Source: Syntrophomonadaceae bacterium (lineage in GTDB: Bacteria > Bacillota > Syntrophomonadia > Syntrophomonadales > DTU052). Taken from it: a stretch of 64,000 nucleotides of DNA. Positions within the stretch are counted from its first letter, which is position 1. The number at the start of each line of letters is the position of its first letter. This document shows positions 39,181-49,743 of the stretch, in pieces. The notes under the pieces are model-generated. The model ran no database searches, was not told where the DNA came from, and saw only the letters and a list, made by a program, of their open reading frames with translations. The stretch covers positions 22,732 through 86,731 of the forward strand of contig JAAYDA010000066.1 in NCBI GenBank assembly GCA_012729505.1, given 5' to 3'. Made by a program: the position numbers and the translations under genes.

Positions 39181-39256
39181 CGAATCTCTGCGTTGCTAGG
39201 AAAGCCCTTCCCCGGCGCCTTGATCTTCGCTCCCATCATCGGCCTGCCTGGATTGT
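39181..39256. repeat. Palindromic interspersed repeat, family 2, copy B (short form)
   Basis: Shares CGAATCTCTGCGTTGCTAG and GCGCCTTGATCTTC with copy A at 5730-5850 but lacks the central palindrome between them. It ends at the pyrG stop codon. It may double as the pyrG 3' hairpin region. Confidence 0.7.
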
Positions 39257-39258
39257 TT

Positions 39259-40899
<1,641 letters not shown>

Positions 40900-40921
40900 T
40901 TAGCCCTAAACACCTCGGCGG

Positions 40922-41563
40922 TCAATTGCAAGAATAATCCAATACTACTATCTCGGGCAACAAAATGCTGTCCATAGAAGACAATTCCAAATACGGCAGC
41001 TTCACAACCTCATCAAAATGTTGAGCAAAGTCTTGTAAAGGAGTAATAGGATATGGACAAACCGGTGCTTTATAATGCATGGGAATGGAAATCCGGGGTT
41101 TAATTAACCGGATTACTTCTACCGCCTCCTTAGCAGCTATGGTATAAGTACCGCCTACCGGAATCAGGAGTACATCTACCTGGCCAATTGCCTCCAGCTG
41201 AGCTGAGTCGGGCAGATGCCCCAAATCCCCCAAGTGGCAGACGGTAAATCCCTCAGCCTTAATAACATATACGGTATTATCTCCTCTTTCCCGGCCCTGG
41301 CTGTGATCATGATAAGTGGACACCCCAAATATCTCCACATCCCCAAACCTGACTTTTTCAAGAGAGTTGATTATCCGCGGATTACCGGACACATTATCAA
41401 CCATATTGTGATCATGATGATCATGGCTGACCGTTACCAGATCGGCAGAAATATCAGGTATAGGATACCCAGTGGTGTCGTCAAAGGGATCAGTTATTAT
41501 CCGGCAATGGCCGGTTTCAATTAAAAAGGAAGAATGTCCAAGCCAGATAATTTTCATTTTCAT
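40922..41563 (-). CDS. Metal-dependent hydrolase, UPF0173 / beta-lactamase fold
   Basis: The 213-residue protein starts WLGHSSFLIETGHCRIITDPF, in part LGHSSFLIET, and has the metal motif VSHDHHDHN, CHLGDLGHLP and IPMHYKAP, typical of the UPF0173 hydrolases. AAGGAG precedes the start. Substrate unknown. It sits between the rpoE-like gene and pyrG. Confidence 0.85.
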   Translation of the reverse strand: MKMKIIWLGHSSFLIETGHCRIITDPFDDTTGYPIPDISADLVTVSHDHHDHNMVDNVSGNPRIINSLEKVRFGDVEIFGVSTYHDHSQGRERGDNTVYVIKAEGFTVCHLGDLGHLPDSAQLEAIGQVDVLLIPVGGTYTIAAKEAVEVIRLIKPRISIPMHYKAPVCPYPITPLQDFAQHFDEVVKLPYLELSSMDSILLPEIVVLDYSCN

Positions 41564-41577
41564 ATTTCTCCTTAATT

Positions 41578-41787
41578 CTATTTATCTCTTAAAACCCAAT
41601 AGCCTTCCCCGATATGAACCAAACGGTTATCAATATTGATTCGGGTATAAATTGATGCCGAAGTCTTAGGGTCATTTGATTTATTCATACGCTTAATGAT
41701 CTCATCGATCAAGTCACGTACAAAGACCGGCCCATTTTTCTCCTCGATGATGGTGTAGGCCCAATCAGCCTCACTCTTCTTACCCAT
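41578..41787 (-). CDS. HARE-HTH domain protein, short RNA polymerase delta-like
   Basis: The 69-residue protein has the winged-helix HARE-HTH pattern (ADWAYTIIEEKNGPVFVRDL, then SIYTRINIDNRLVHIGEGYW in part). It matches the N-terminal half of RpoE (delta) and lies near pyrG as rpoE does in Bacillus, but it lacks the long acidic tail that displaces RNA. Whether it still binds RNA polymerase is unknown. Confidence 0.75.
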   Translation of the reverse strand: MGKKSEADWAYTIIEEKNGPVFVRDLIDEIIKRMNKSNDPKTSASIYTRINIDNRLVHIGEGYWVLRDK

Positions 41788-41863
41788 CTGTATACCCCCC
41801 TTATTTTACTATGGATATCATAATACAAAATTTATCTCCAGATTTCGATTTGCAGCTCTTCAC

Positions 41864-43543
41864 TTACATTCTTTCGGGTGCCGAAACCCCCAGCATAGTA
41901 AGAGCATTGTTAACTGTGATTCGGACCGCTTCCATCAAAGCTAAGCGGGCATCACGAAGCTCGGTATTTTCTCCCAATACCCGATGATGATTATAAAAGC
42001 TATGCAGCAATCCCGCCAAATCAAGGACAAAATGGGGGATTCTCTGAGGTGCCATGTTGTCGGCCGCTAAGCGGACTTCCTCGGGAAAATCTGCCAATCG
42101 CCGCAACAAATCAAGTTCTTCTTCTTCTACTAAAACCTCTAATTCATTAGAAAGGGCCGGTGGAACTGATATTCCCTGCGCCTTAGCCTGCCGCAAAATA
42201 CTGCAGATTCTAGCGTGAGCATACTGGGCATAGTAAACCGGATTATCCTGACTTTCCTTTTTGGCCAATTCCAGATCAAAATCCAAATGACTGTCCGGGC
42301 TGCGCTGCACAAAAAAGAAACGGGCCGCATCTTTCCCGACCTCTTCAATCAGTTCATCCAATGTAACCAAGGTTCCGGTTCGTTTGGACATTCTCACGAT
42401 TTCACCACTTCGATACAGCCTGACCAGCTGCATAATGATTACATCCAAACGGTCGGGATCATATCCCAGAGCCGAAATAGCCCCCTTCATGCGCGCCACA
42501 TGACCATGATGGTCAGCACCCCAAACGTTTATTACCCAGTCAAAGCCCCGTTGAAATTTATTCAGGTGATAAGCAATATCGGCGGCAAAATAAGTGGGAA
42601 TGCCATTGTTACGAACTACCACTTCATCCTTTTCATCACCGAAAAGCGTAGACTTAAACCACCGGGCACCTTCATTTTCATAAATATAACCCATTTCGAA
42701 CAATCTTTGAATAACTTCATCTACCGCATTCGAATTATACAGGCTGCTTTCTTTAAACCAAACATCATATTCTATCCCAAACCTGCTTAGGGTCTTCTTT
42801 ATATATTCCAGTCTTCGCTCCAAAGCAAAATTAATCAGTTTAAGCCGGCGTTCAGCGGGCTTTAAAGCCAACCAGCGATCACCATACTCTTCCAGAGCTT
42901 CTTTAACGGTATCCACCACATCCTGACCGGCATACCCGGATTCAGGCATATCAAAGGGCTCCCCTAACAATTCCAGATACCGGGCTTCAAGAGAAAGCCC
43001 GAACAACTCAATTTGATTACCGGAATCGTTGACATAAAACTCTTTTTCAACTTCATATCCGGCCGCATCCAAAATATTGGCCAGGGTATCACCAATGGCA
43101 CCGCCTCGGGCGTTTCCCATATGCAGGTCGCCGGTGGGATTAGCACTTACAAACTCCACCTGCACCTTAATTCCGTTCTTATCAGCTCTTCCGTAATCGT
43201 CGCCTTGTTGGATTATGGCATAGGGGACCTGATAGAGCCAACGATTATCCAGATAAAAGTTTATAAAGCCGGCACCTGCAATTTCAACCCGGCTTACTAA
43301 TGAATCATCTGCCGGAAGGCCGGCTACAATCATTTCCGCAATCTTGCGGGGTGCCATACCGGCTTCCCTGGCCATGAGCATAGCCACGTTAACCGCAAAA
43401 TCGCCGTGATTCTTTTCCCGCGGCACCTCAATAACATAGGGGGGGATCGCCGAGCACTTTAATTCCCCTTTATCTGTCAGATTGCGCAAGCTTTGATCGA
43501 TCAAATTTCTCAATCTGGTCTTAATACTTTCAATGAAATTCAC
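41864..43543 (-). CDS. argS: Arginyl-tRNA synthetase
   Basis: The 559-residue class I synthetase has the HIGH-type motif in [17 protein letters not shown] (HMGN), the KMSK-type [10 protein letters not shown], and the C-terminal anticodon-binding domain with [14 protein letters not shown]. It charges tRNA-Arg. Full length. A family 1 repeat lies about 95 bases upstream of its start. Confidence 0.96.
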   Translation of the reverse strand: MNFIESIKTRLRNLIDQSLRNLTDKGELKCSAIPPYVIEVPREKNHGDFAVNVAMLMAREAGMAPRKIAEMIVAGLPADDSLVSRVEIAGAGFINFYLDNRWLYQVPYAIIQQGDDYGRADKNGIKVQVEFVSANPTGDLHMGNARGGAIGDTLANILDAAGYEVEKEFYVNDSGNQIELFGLSLEARYLELLGEPFDMPESGYAGQDVVDTVKEALEEYGDRWLALKPAERRLKLINFALERRLEYIKKTLSRFGIEYDVWFKESSLYNSNAVDEVIQRLFEMGYIYENEGARWFKSTLFGDEKDEVVVRNNGIPTYFAADIAYHLNKFQRGFDWVINVWGADHHGHVARMKGAISALGYDPDRLDVIIMQLVRLYRSGEIVRMSKRTGTLVTLDELIEEVGKDAARFFFVQRSPDSHLDFDLELAKKESQDNPVYYAQYAHARICSILRQAKAQGISVPPALSNELEVLVEEEELDLLRRLADFPEEVRLAADNMAPQRIPHFVLDLAGLLHSFYNHHRVLGENTELRDARLALMEAVRITVNNALTMLGVSAPERM

Positions 43544-43637
43544 AAAAAATACCTCCTCTAAATAGCCTTAAGGCAATCGGCACTGAGTATGCCTTTGCTT
43601 TTCTGAGTCATTCCTTAAAGAATGGGCAAAATTAACC

Positions 43638-43771
43638 TATAAAGTAAGGCTTGATTCAGGTGGAGTTTTAACTCCATCTGAAGCTTAGCCGCACGGATCC
43701 AGGGACTTAACTGCCCTTGGGCACCCGTCGCCTATAGAGGCGGGGGTCTTAGGGCAGATTAGTCATCGGAC
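43638..43771 (+). repeat. Structured interspersed repeat, family 1, copy 4
   Basis: Full-length copy with AAAGTAAGGCTTG at the start, the TGGAGTT/AACTCCA stem, GCACGGATCCAGGGA segment, the CGCCTATAGAGGCG tip and AGTCATCGGA at the end. It lies between the divergent argS and the 116-residue gene at 43800, so it is in a promoter region rather than a 3' end. Confidence 0.85.
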
Positions 43772-43799
43772 AAAAACTATTATCAGGAGGTTAGCCCTA

Positions 43800-44150
43800 A
43801 TGCAGCTTCCCAAAGGAGAACGTGCCATTCTTTCATATTATACCTCTTTTGAACAGGCCTCACAGGCAGTTGAAGAATTAAAAGAAGCTGGACATCGGGA
43901 GTTGGAAGTAACCCGCCTTCCCAAATTTCAATTGTCCAACCCAGCCGGTCCTGCAGAGACGCTGTCAGGTGCCCAAACGGCAATAAACCCAGTCCACGAA
44001 TATTCCGAGTCCTGGGGTGCTTTCATGGCCAACTGGAACGAGACCGGCATTATTGAAGACTATACGATCATGGTAACCCTCGTCGTCCATCAACGAAATG
44101 TTGACAAAGCCTTATCCATCGTAAAAAAATATGCATCCATTGTCAATTAA
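43800..44150 (+). CDS. Conserved-looking hypothetical protein, plus strand
   Basis: The 116-residue protein has no signal or membrane segment. It begins MQLPKGERAILSYYTSFEQA and has an alternating hydrophobic pattern (AILSYY, ELEVTRL, TIMVTLVVH) that suggests a small alpha/beta ferredoxin-like fold, given the EQASQAVEELKEAG and VDKALSIVKKYA helices. A strong AGGAGG site precedes the ATG. It lies alone between argS and the surface-protein operon on the opposite strand, next to repeat copy 4. Function not recognised. Confidence 0.65.
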   Translation: MQLPKGERAILSYYTSFEQASQAVEELKEAGHRELEVTRLPKFQLSNPAGPAETLSGAQTAINPVHEYSESWGAFMANWNETGIIEDYTIMVTLVVHQRNVDKALSIVKKYASIVN

Positions 44151-44235
44151 GTAATCCTTTTCCCCGAAGCATGTTTTCTTTTTACGCCTGATAATGAGCC
44201 GGCTATCCGGGCCATAATCTATTATCGTTCATATG

Positions 44236-45696
44236 TTAAAACCAAAAATCAAAGAAAGAATCCAGCGGAGACCGGCATTCTTCCTCAATGATCCTCCGCA
44301 AATCTTCTGTTGAAGCTGTCTTATGCTTAAATTCAGCTAAATAATGTCTCAATATTGCAAGGATTTTTTCTTCTCCCTGCTCTTCCTCCAATTGGGCCCA
44401 GAAAGCCTCCCCTCCTGAATAAGCAACATCATAATAGTGGCCTTTGTTCCCCATCTCCTGTAAGCTTTTGCCCAGGTTGGCGGAGTTGCCGGGAGACTTA
44501 TTTCCGACGTCCAATTCTACTCTTTTAAGGTATTGACGGGCCGACCAACTGGCCAGCCCTTCATCCAGCCAAGGTTCGTTGAGCTGATCATTGCCCACCA
44601 TATGATACCACCATTGATGGGCAACTTCATGAGCCACTAAAAAAGCGCGCCGCTCTTCTCCAAAGGATGGTTTAAAGACTTCATCACTCAGGAAAATCAT
44701 GCCCGAATACTCCATGCCCTGAAAGCCCTGCATTGGCCCCTGTACCACTACAAATTTGGAGCCGCTATAGGAACCGTAGACAGCCCCGTAATATTTTAAA
44801 GCTGCTGCCGTTCGCTCTAATACCCCGGCATCAATTTCCGGATCATTGCCCCGGAAGAATCCCTCCACCTCAATTCCATTCACATAAGTCTCCACCGTTT
44901 GATAGTGTAATGCGGCAGCCAAAGCAAAATCACGCACCTGCCCGGCTCTGATCAGAATGCGCTGCCACCCGGTATCTTCTGCTTCAATCGCCACTATTTC
45001 ACCTGACGTCGCCAGTTGATACGCCTCAGGAATCTGGATGGCAACTGCATAATCTGCAACCTGGCTGAAAAAAGGGTCGCCGAACTTGATGTTTTCCGGG
45101 ATGTGCCACCCCCGGGCATCTTTAACATTAAGCTGGGGATAGAAATTCCCCAGCAGAATAACGCCGTCTTTGCCGCCCAAGCGATAAGATGCCCGGGGGA
45201 TTTTTACTTTCCATTCCATTTCAATAGTAAAGACATCATTTTTATATATGGGTGTATCTAATTGCAGCCTGGTCGAAATACCTTGATATGAATATACGAC
45301 GGGACGGTTGTTAACCTTAGCCTGGGAAATTTCCAGATAGCCCGGATCAAAACCCGAATAATAAGCAGTTGCCGGGGCCGGTGAAGCAGCTTGCTCTCGC
45401 ATGGCATTAGGATAAGTAGTAAGCCATATCTCATCTAAATCCCCATTAGTAGTGTTAGTTGAGCTGACCAGAGAATATCCCCATAGCTCATGACTTACAG
45501 GGTCCAGCTTCAAATTCATCTGATAGACAGTATGCTCTGGTGCAGGAAATACTTGATCCCGGCTCTCTGCTGTCAGCTCCGGATGCGCTTCCACCACATC
45601 CTTGACAGTCCGAAATAAGCCCCACCCCCAAATCACCAGTGCAGCTACTACTATTCCCGTCACCCATATCAGGCTCTTTTTCTTCACACCATCCAA
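44236..45696 (-). CDS. Membrane-anchored M1-family metallopeptidase
   Basis: The 486-residue protein has an N-terminal membrane helix (about residues 8-28) and the gluzincin zinc site HEVAHQWW with the third ligand glutamate in PWLDEGLASW 18 residues later. QGFQGMEYSGMIFLSD upstream matches the GxMEN-like exopeptidase region, here GMEY. It lies last in the surface-protein operon, 27 bases after the SLH gene, and probably works outside the membrane. Substrate unknown. Shorter than typical aminopeptidase N (about 850), as in many bacterial M1 proteins. Confidence 0.85.
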   Translation of the reverse strand: MDGVKKKSLIWVTGIVVAALVIWGWGLFRTVKDVVEAHPELTAESRDQVFPAPEHTVYQMNLKLDPVSHELWGYSLVSSTNTTNGDLDEIWLTTYPNAMREQAASPAPATAYYSGFDPGYLEISQAKVNNRPVVYSYQGISTRLQLDTPIYKNDVFTIEMEWKVKIPRASYRLGGKDGVILLGNFYPQLNVKDARGWHIPENIKFGDPFFSQVADYAVAIQIPEAYQLATSGEIVAIEAEDTGWQRILIRAGQVRDFALAAALHYQTVETYVNGIEVEGFFRGNDPEIDAGVLERTAAALKYYGAVYGSYSGSKFVVVQGPMQGFQGMEYSGMIFLSDEVFKPSFGEERRAFLVAHEVAHQWWYHMVGNDQLNEPWLDEGLASWSARQYLKRVELDVGNKSPGNSANLGKSLQEMGNKGHYYDVAYSGGEAFWAQLEEEQGEEKILAILRHYLAEFKHKTASTEDLRRIIEEECRSPLDSFFDFWF

Positions 45697-45723
45697 TCCC
45701 CCTATTATTGACCGGCCCTTCTT

Positions 45724-47235
45724 TTAACGGGCAATTTGATAGACCCGCTGTCGATCCTGACTAAAATCCTGATTGAGATAAACCCTGAATTGATCTATCA
45801 TACTGGCCGCTTCGGCCCTGGTTACAATATCTAACGGCCTGAAAAGCCGATTGCCGCCGATTAGATCTCCTTTGATCAACCCATAATTAGTCGCCACATA
45901 AACCGCATCCTTGGCCCAAAGAGGTATGGCCGCATCATCATAGTATCCGGTTGTATAAGATGGTGTAGGCGCCAGATTCTCCAGTCCCATGGCCTTGACC
46001 ATTATGGCAATGGCTTCAGCCCGGGTCAGGTTATCATAAGGGTTGAACACTGCCCCATTGCCTCGGACAATATCCATTTTTGATGCCGACTGGATGTATT
46101 TAAATAAAGGATGGTCTGCCTCAACATCCAGGAAAATAGGCTCTTCCACCGGCTCATTCCTTCTTTTAGCGGTTGAGTTTGTTTGGGTCTCAGTTGATTC
46201 CGCCCTTTCCCCCACTACCATAACCGCTTTTATATACTCGCCTCTTTTCATGGCAACTCCCGGCAAAAAGTAGTTGCCGGTTACTTCAAATGCTCCCAAT
46301 CCACATAGGGACTCGATGGCGGCTCTTGCCCAGTGTCCCCGCAAATCTTTACACTCTTTGACAAACAACCTTTTGCTCTGAGGCAGGGAAGCGCCGGTCA
46401 GGGTAAGCTCCCCTTTGTCTCTGCGATTATCAAGGAGACCTTCATCACCCACCAGGGGTAAATTATAGGTTGCTTTTAATACCTGCTCTTCTCTGATCTC
46501 ATCTATAAACCCACCCGAAAAGCTGATTAATTCAGGATCAGTCGCCATATAATTCAGCGAACGGGCCATGGTGCGATTCATGACTACCCGGGCCGATCCC
46601 TGCCAGGCAGAGGTTGTCTTTTCACCCTGAGTAGAAACTGTTTCCCCTTCCACACTAATCTGAACCTGGGCGCTATCTCCCTCTCCCCAGGCATTGGCAT
46701 AATAATCGGTTTGTCCGTTCATCTCTACAATTACCCGGCCCATATTACGTCCGGCCTCATAGGTTTTCTTAAGATTCCAATTCCCATTGGAATAATCTAT
46801 CATCGGCTGACAATCCACAACCTCGGAACCGCTGAAAAACACCGCTTCTTTGCCGACTTTATATTGTTGACCGCCCACAGTGACACTCTCGGTATAACTA
46901 TCCAGGGAACTGATGTAAACCTCCTGTTTGCCTCGTTTTTCGATTTTTGACGTCAGCTTTACCGTCCGGGTAAGCTTATCTCCGTTTCCCTCCGCATCTT
47001 CAAGCTTGTAAGTCAAGGTAGTCTGAATCTGATCACCTTTGGCACGAGTACTATCTTTAATAGTTCCAACAAAAACCTGGGGCTGCCCGCTTACAAATAC
47101 CAGCTCCTGATATTGCCCCTGACTTGATATTCCTGTATCATATCCCGGAAAAGCCAGGGCCAATTCAGGATTACCCCAACCTCCTGCCAATAACCCAAAT
47201 AATATTGCTCCGCAAATGACGATCTTTTTTTTCAT
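45724..47235 (-). CDS. S-layer protein with three C-terminal SLH domains
   Basis: The 503-residue protein has a signal peptide (residues 1-28), a beta-rich body, and three SLH domains from about residue 295 to the end: LRGHWARAAIESLCGLGAF, FLDVEADHPLFKYIQSASKM and DDAAIPLWAKDAVYVATNYG, the last two with LTRAEA/VTRAEA motifs. SLH domains anchor proteins to pyruvylated wall polymer. It is the third gene of the surface operon. A cysteine-free body and lack of enzymatic motifs suggest a structural role. Confidence 0.88.
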   Translation of the reverse strand: MKKKIVICGAILFGLLAGGWGNPELALAFPGYDTGISSQGQYQELVFVSGQPQVFVGTIKDSTRAKGDQIQTTLTYKLEDAEGNGDKLTRTVKLTSKIEKRGKQEVYISSLDSYTESVTVGGQQYKVGKEAVFFSGSEVVDCQPMIDYSNGNWNLKKTYEAGRNMGRVIVEMNGQTDYYANAWGEGDSAQVQISVEGETVSTQGEKTTSAWQGSARVVMNRTMARSLNYMATDPELISFSGGFIDEIREEQVLKATYNLPLVGDEGLLDNRRDKGELTLTGASLPQSKRLFVKECKDLRGHWARAAIESLCGLGAFEVTGNYFLPGVAMKRGEYIKAVMVVGERAESTETQTNSTAKRRNEPVEEPIFLDVEADHPLFKYIQSASKMDIVRGNGAVFNPYDNLTRAEAIAIMVKAMGLENLAPTPSYTTGYYDDAAIPLWAKDAVYVATNYGLIKGDLIGGNRLFRPLDIVTRAEAASMIDQFRVYLNQDFSQDRQRVYQIAR

Positions 47236-47246
47236 AGCTTCTCTCC

Positions 47247-49739
47247 TTACTCGACCAGAATCAAACCAGCATAGATTTCACTGCCTTCCAAAGAAAAACG
47301 CAGTAAGTAAACCGGATCGCCAGCCTGGAGAGATGATGGTTCTTTGCCCTCTCCGTTTCTGGCCACAACAGCATATTTTGTGTATACAGTCAGAGGATCA
47401 CTCTGGGCAGTCCAGCTGTCACTAACCCTGGACCAGTTTCTGACATCTCTTAACACCAATTTATTAGCATCAACAGTTGAAATTTCACCCCGGCTGACCA
47501 TTTCTAATCCGAGGCTCAGATCATCATCCTGAAGAATAACTGCCAAGGCCCGATCCCCGTCAGCTATTACATAAACATACTGATCAATCCAATCATCTTC
47601 ATCAAGATTATAGAATTGATTGTCACTTAATCTTTCCCCGGTTTCAGCATTCGCCAATAAGAAACGAGTTTGATAATCATAGTAGAACTCACTTCTCCCA
47701 TAGCTTCCTTTCCAGTCATTGGTTGTAAGAATGTAGGAAGCTCCGATTTCAAACCGGCTCCGGGAAAGGATCTTGCTCAGATTTCCCTTGTACAGGGTAT
47801 ACCTGGACTCAGTACCAGGAGAATTCACCATTACTAATTTGGCTCTTACTGAACCATCCTCTGATCTTTCCGCAAAGATGACTACATCTTCTCCGGATTT
47901 TATTGAATCCCCGTCAATCAACCGATTATCCCGGATGACCAGGGTTCCGCTGTCATAATAGATACGATCAGATTCAAACTCTACGGTCAGATGGTTGTAA
48001 GATGTATTGATTTCATTAACCTGGCCTATAATTCGACGCTCAGTGCCGTCCCGTAACGTCAATTTCACCACCTGTTCCTGGTCACCCCTGCGAGCAGTAA
48101 TAAAGTAGGCGTAGTCCCCCCGATATTTCTCCAGCTCCTTAAGACTTATATTCAGGTTATCACTATAGGCCTGGAAATCATTGGCTGTATTAAGGCTGAC
48201 CATGCCTGATGATTCCATAGTCATGGACTCATTTTGATAGCGATATATTTGATCGAAGCGGATTTGTCCATACACATTATTGACATCATAAATTCTGGCC
48301 AGATAAACCTTATATCCGGAGTAATCCTGAGTTACATCTACCCTGATAACAGAACGGTCACTATCCAGAGTGAGCTTCAGATAATCCCCGGTTTTCAAAT
48401 CATAATAGCCGGCCGACAATCCGTTTATATAATACCTGGTAGTACCGGTAAGGAAATAAGTGTAGGGGCGGCCACTATCATCTCGTATGCTCAGCTCATT
48501 ATTGTTTTTCAAGTATAGCTTGCCATAAGCGTAATTAGTTTCTCGCGGCAGGGTACCTGTGGCTGCAAAGTCTACAGTGCTGCGTATTTCCGATATTTGC
48601 GATCCGTTCAGGAAGAGGGACACCTGCTGCCCCGAAACAAGATCATTGAGGTTGGCCGGATATCCACTCAGATTGACTCTGACCATGGGGCTGAAGGCCA
48701 AAACTTGATTCTTGCCTTCCCAGGTGGTGAGATGCACTCTGTTCCGGGAAATGTCCACATAATCCAGGATCCCTTCCAAGATGGTCTGCACTCCAGAGGT
48801 GGCCTCCACTAAAAGGATTTCATTCTGCGGTCCCGTCATGACCTTGACCTGGTCGCCTGTATTAAGAAAACTGCTGCGGCCCAGTGTATTACTTTTATAA
48901 ACCAGGAAATCCCGGTCAGCATCCACCAGCATATAGAAGCTGCTTCCATCAGCCTGTACAACCTGATAATGATTGCGGACGGTGGAACCGCTCACCCCTA
49001 TTATAAATCCGGTATTAGCCAGGGTACCTTCCAGGCTTTTAAATCCCTGGGCCGGCAGATAATTAAGGGCGGCTTTATCCAGTACCGCCGCCATTTCCCC
49101 CCGCTTTATAGCCTGCTGGGGATAAAAGCGGTCTGTAGTCCGGCCCGTCATAATTCCGGCGCCGATTATCGCCTCACAATACGGGATCTTAGCTTTGCCA
49201 AAACTAGTCCAGTCTTTAAATCCGTAAATGGCTTGCTGGGCACGGCCATATACCGGAAGATACTCCAGCGCACGAGCCATCCAGTAGGCTACCTCCTCAC
49301 GGGTAGCAGCTGATTTCCAGTTGGTGCCGCTTCTCTCCTCTCCGGTAATTATCCCCAGCCTCTGGGCCTGAGCCACATAATTAGCACCCCATGGATTGGA
49401 AAATCCGGCCTCTTCCTCAGAAGTAACATATAGAGTCTGAGCCGCCTCCTCCTGATTGCCCAGGCGAATCAGCATACCCAAGGCATCCTCTTTGGTAATA
49501 TAGGCTTCCGGACGGAATTGGCTCCCTTCCCCTCGGATTATTCCCAGGGCCACCATACGATATATGGCCGGTCCCGCCCAATGAGACTTGACATCAGAAA
49601 AAGCTGCATTGTTGCTCAGAGAATTGATGTAGGCCACTCCGGAATAGCTGTCCGCAGCCTGTACACCACCTCCCATCATGGTACAAAGAAGGGATACCAT
49701 CACCACCATTATTAACGGAGTCTTAATTTTATGCATCAA
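47247..49739 (-). CDS. S-layer protein with three N-terminal SLH domains
   Basis: The 830-residue protein has a signal peptide (about residues 1-28) and three SLH domains (about 45-225), starting FSDVKSHWAGPAIYRMVALG. The rest is a chain of similar beta-rich segments, for example TILEGILDYVDISRNRVHLT and RIIGQVNEINTSYNHLTVEF, each about 80-100 residues, as in S-layer or outer surface proteins. It lies 4 bases after the TIG-repeat gene and 11 bases before the next SLH gene. Function beyond anchoring is not recognised. Confidence 0.87.
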   Translation of the reverse strand: MMHKIKTPLIMVVMVSLLCTMMGGGVQAADSYSGVAYINSLSNNAAFSDVKSHWAGPAIYRMVALGIIRGEGSQFRPEAYITKEDALGMLIRLGNQEEAAQTLYVTSEEEAGFSNPWGANYVAQAQRLGIITGEERSGTNWKSAATREEVAYWMARALEYLPVYGRAQQAIYGFKDWTSFGKAKIPYCEAIIGAGIMTGRTTDRFYPQQAIKRGEMAAVLDKAALNYLPAQGFKSLEGTLANTGFIIGVSGSTVRNHYQVVQADGSSFYMLVDADRDFLVYKSNTLGRSSFLNTGDQVKVMTGPQNEILLVEATSGVQTILEGILDYVDISRNRVHLTTWEGKNQVLAFSPMVRVNLSGYPANLNDLVSGQQVSLFLNGSQISEIRSTVDFAATGTLPRETNYAYGKLYLKNNNELSIRDDSGRPYTYFLTGTTRYYINGLSAGYYDLKTGDYLKLTLDSDRSVIRVDVTQDYSGYKVYLARIYDVNNVYGQIRFDQIYRYQNESMTMESSGMVSLNTANDFQAYSDNLNISLKELEKYRGDYAYFITARRGDQEQVVKLTLRDGTERRIIGQVNEINTSYNHLTVEFESDRIYYDSGTLVIRDNRLIDGDSIKSGEDVVIFAERSEDGSVRAKLVMVNSPGTESRYTLYKGNLSKILSRSRFEIGASYILTTNDWKGSYGRSEFYYDYQTRFLLANAETGERLSDNQFYNLDEDDWIDQYVYVIADGDRALAVILQDDDLSLGLEMVSRGEISTVDANKLVLRDVRNWSRVSDSWTAQSDPLTVYTKYAVVARNGEGKEPSSLQAGDPVYLLRFSLEGSEIYAGLILVE

Positions 49740-49743
49740 AACC

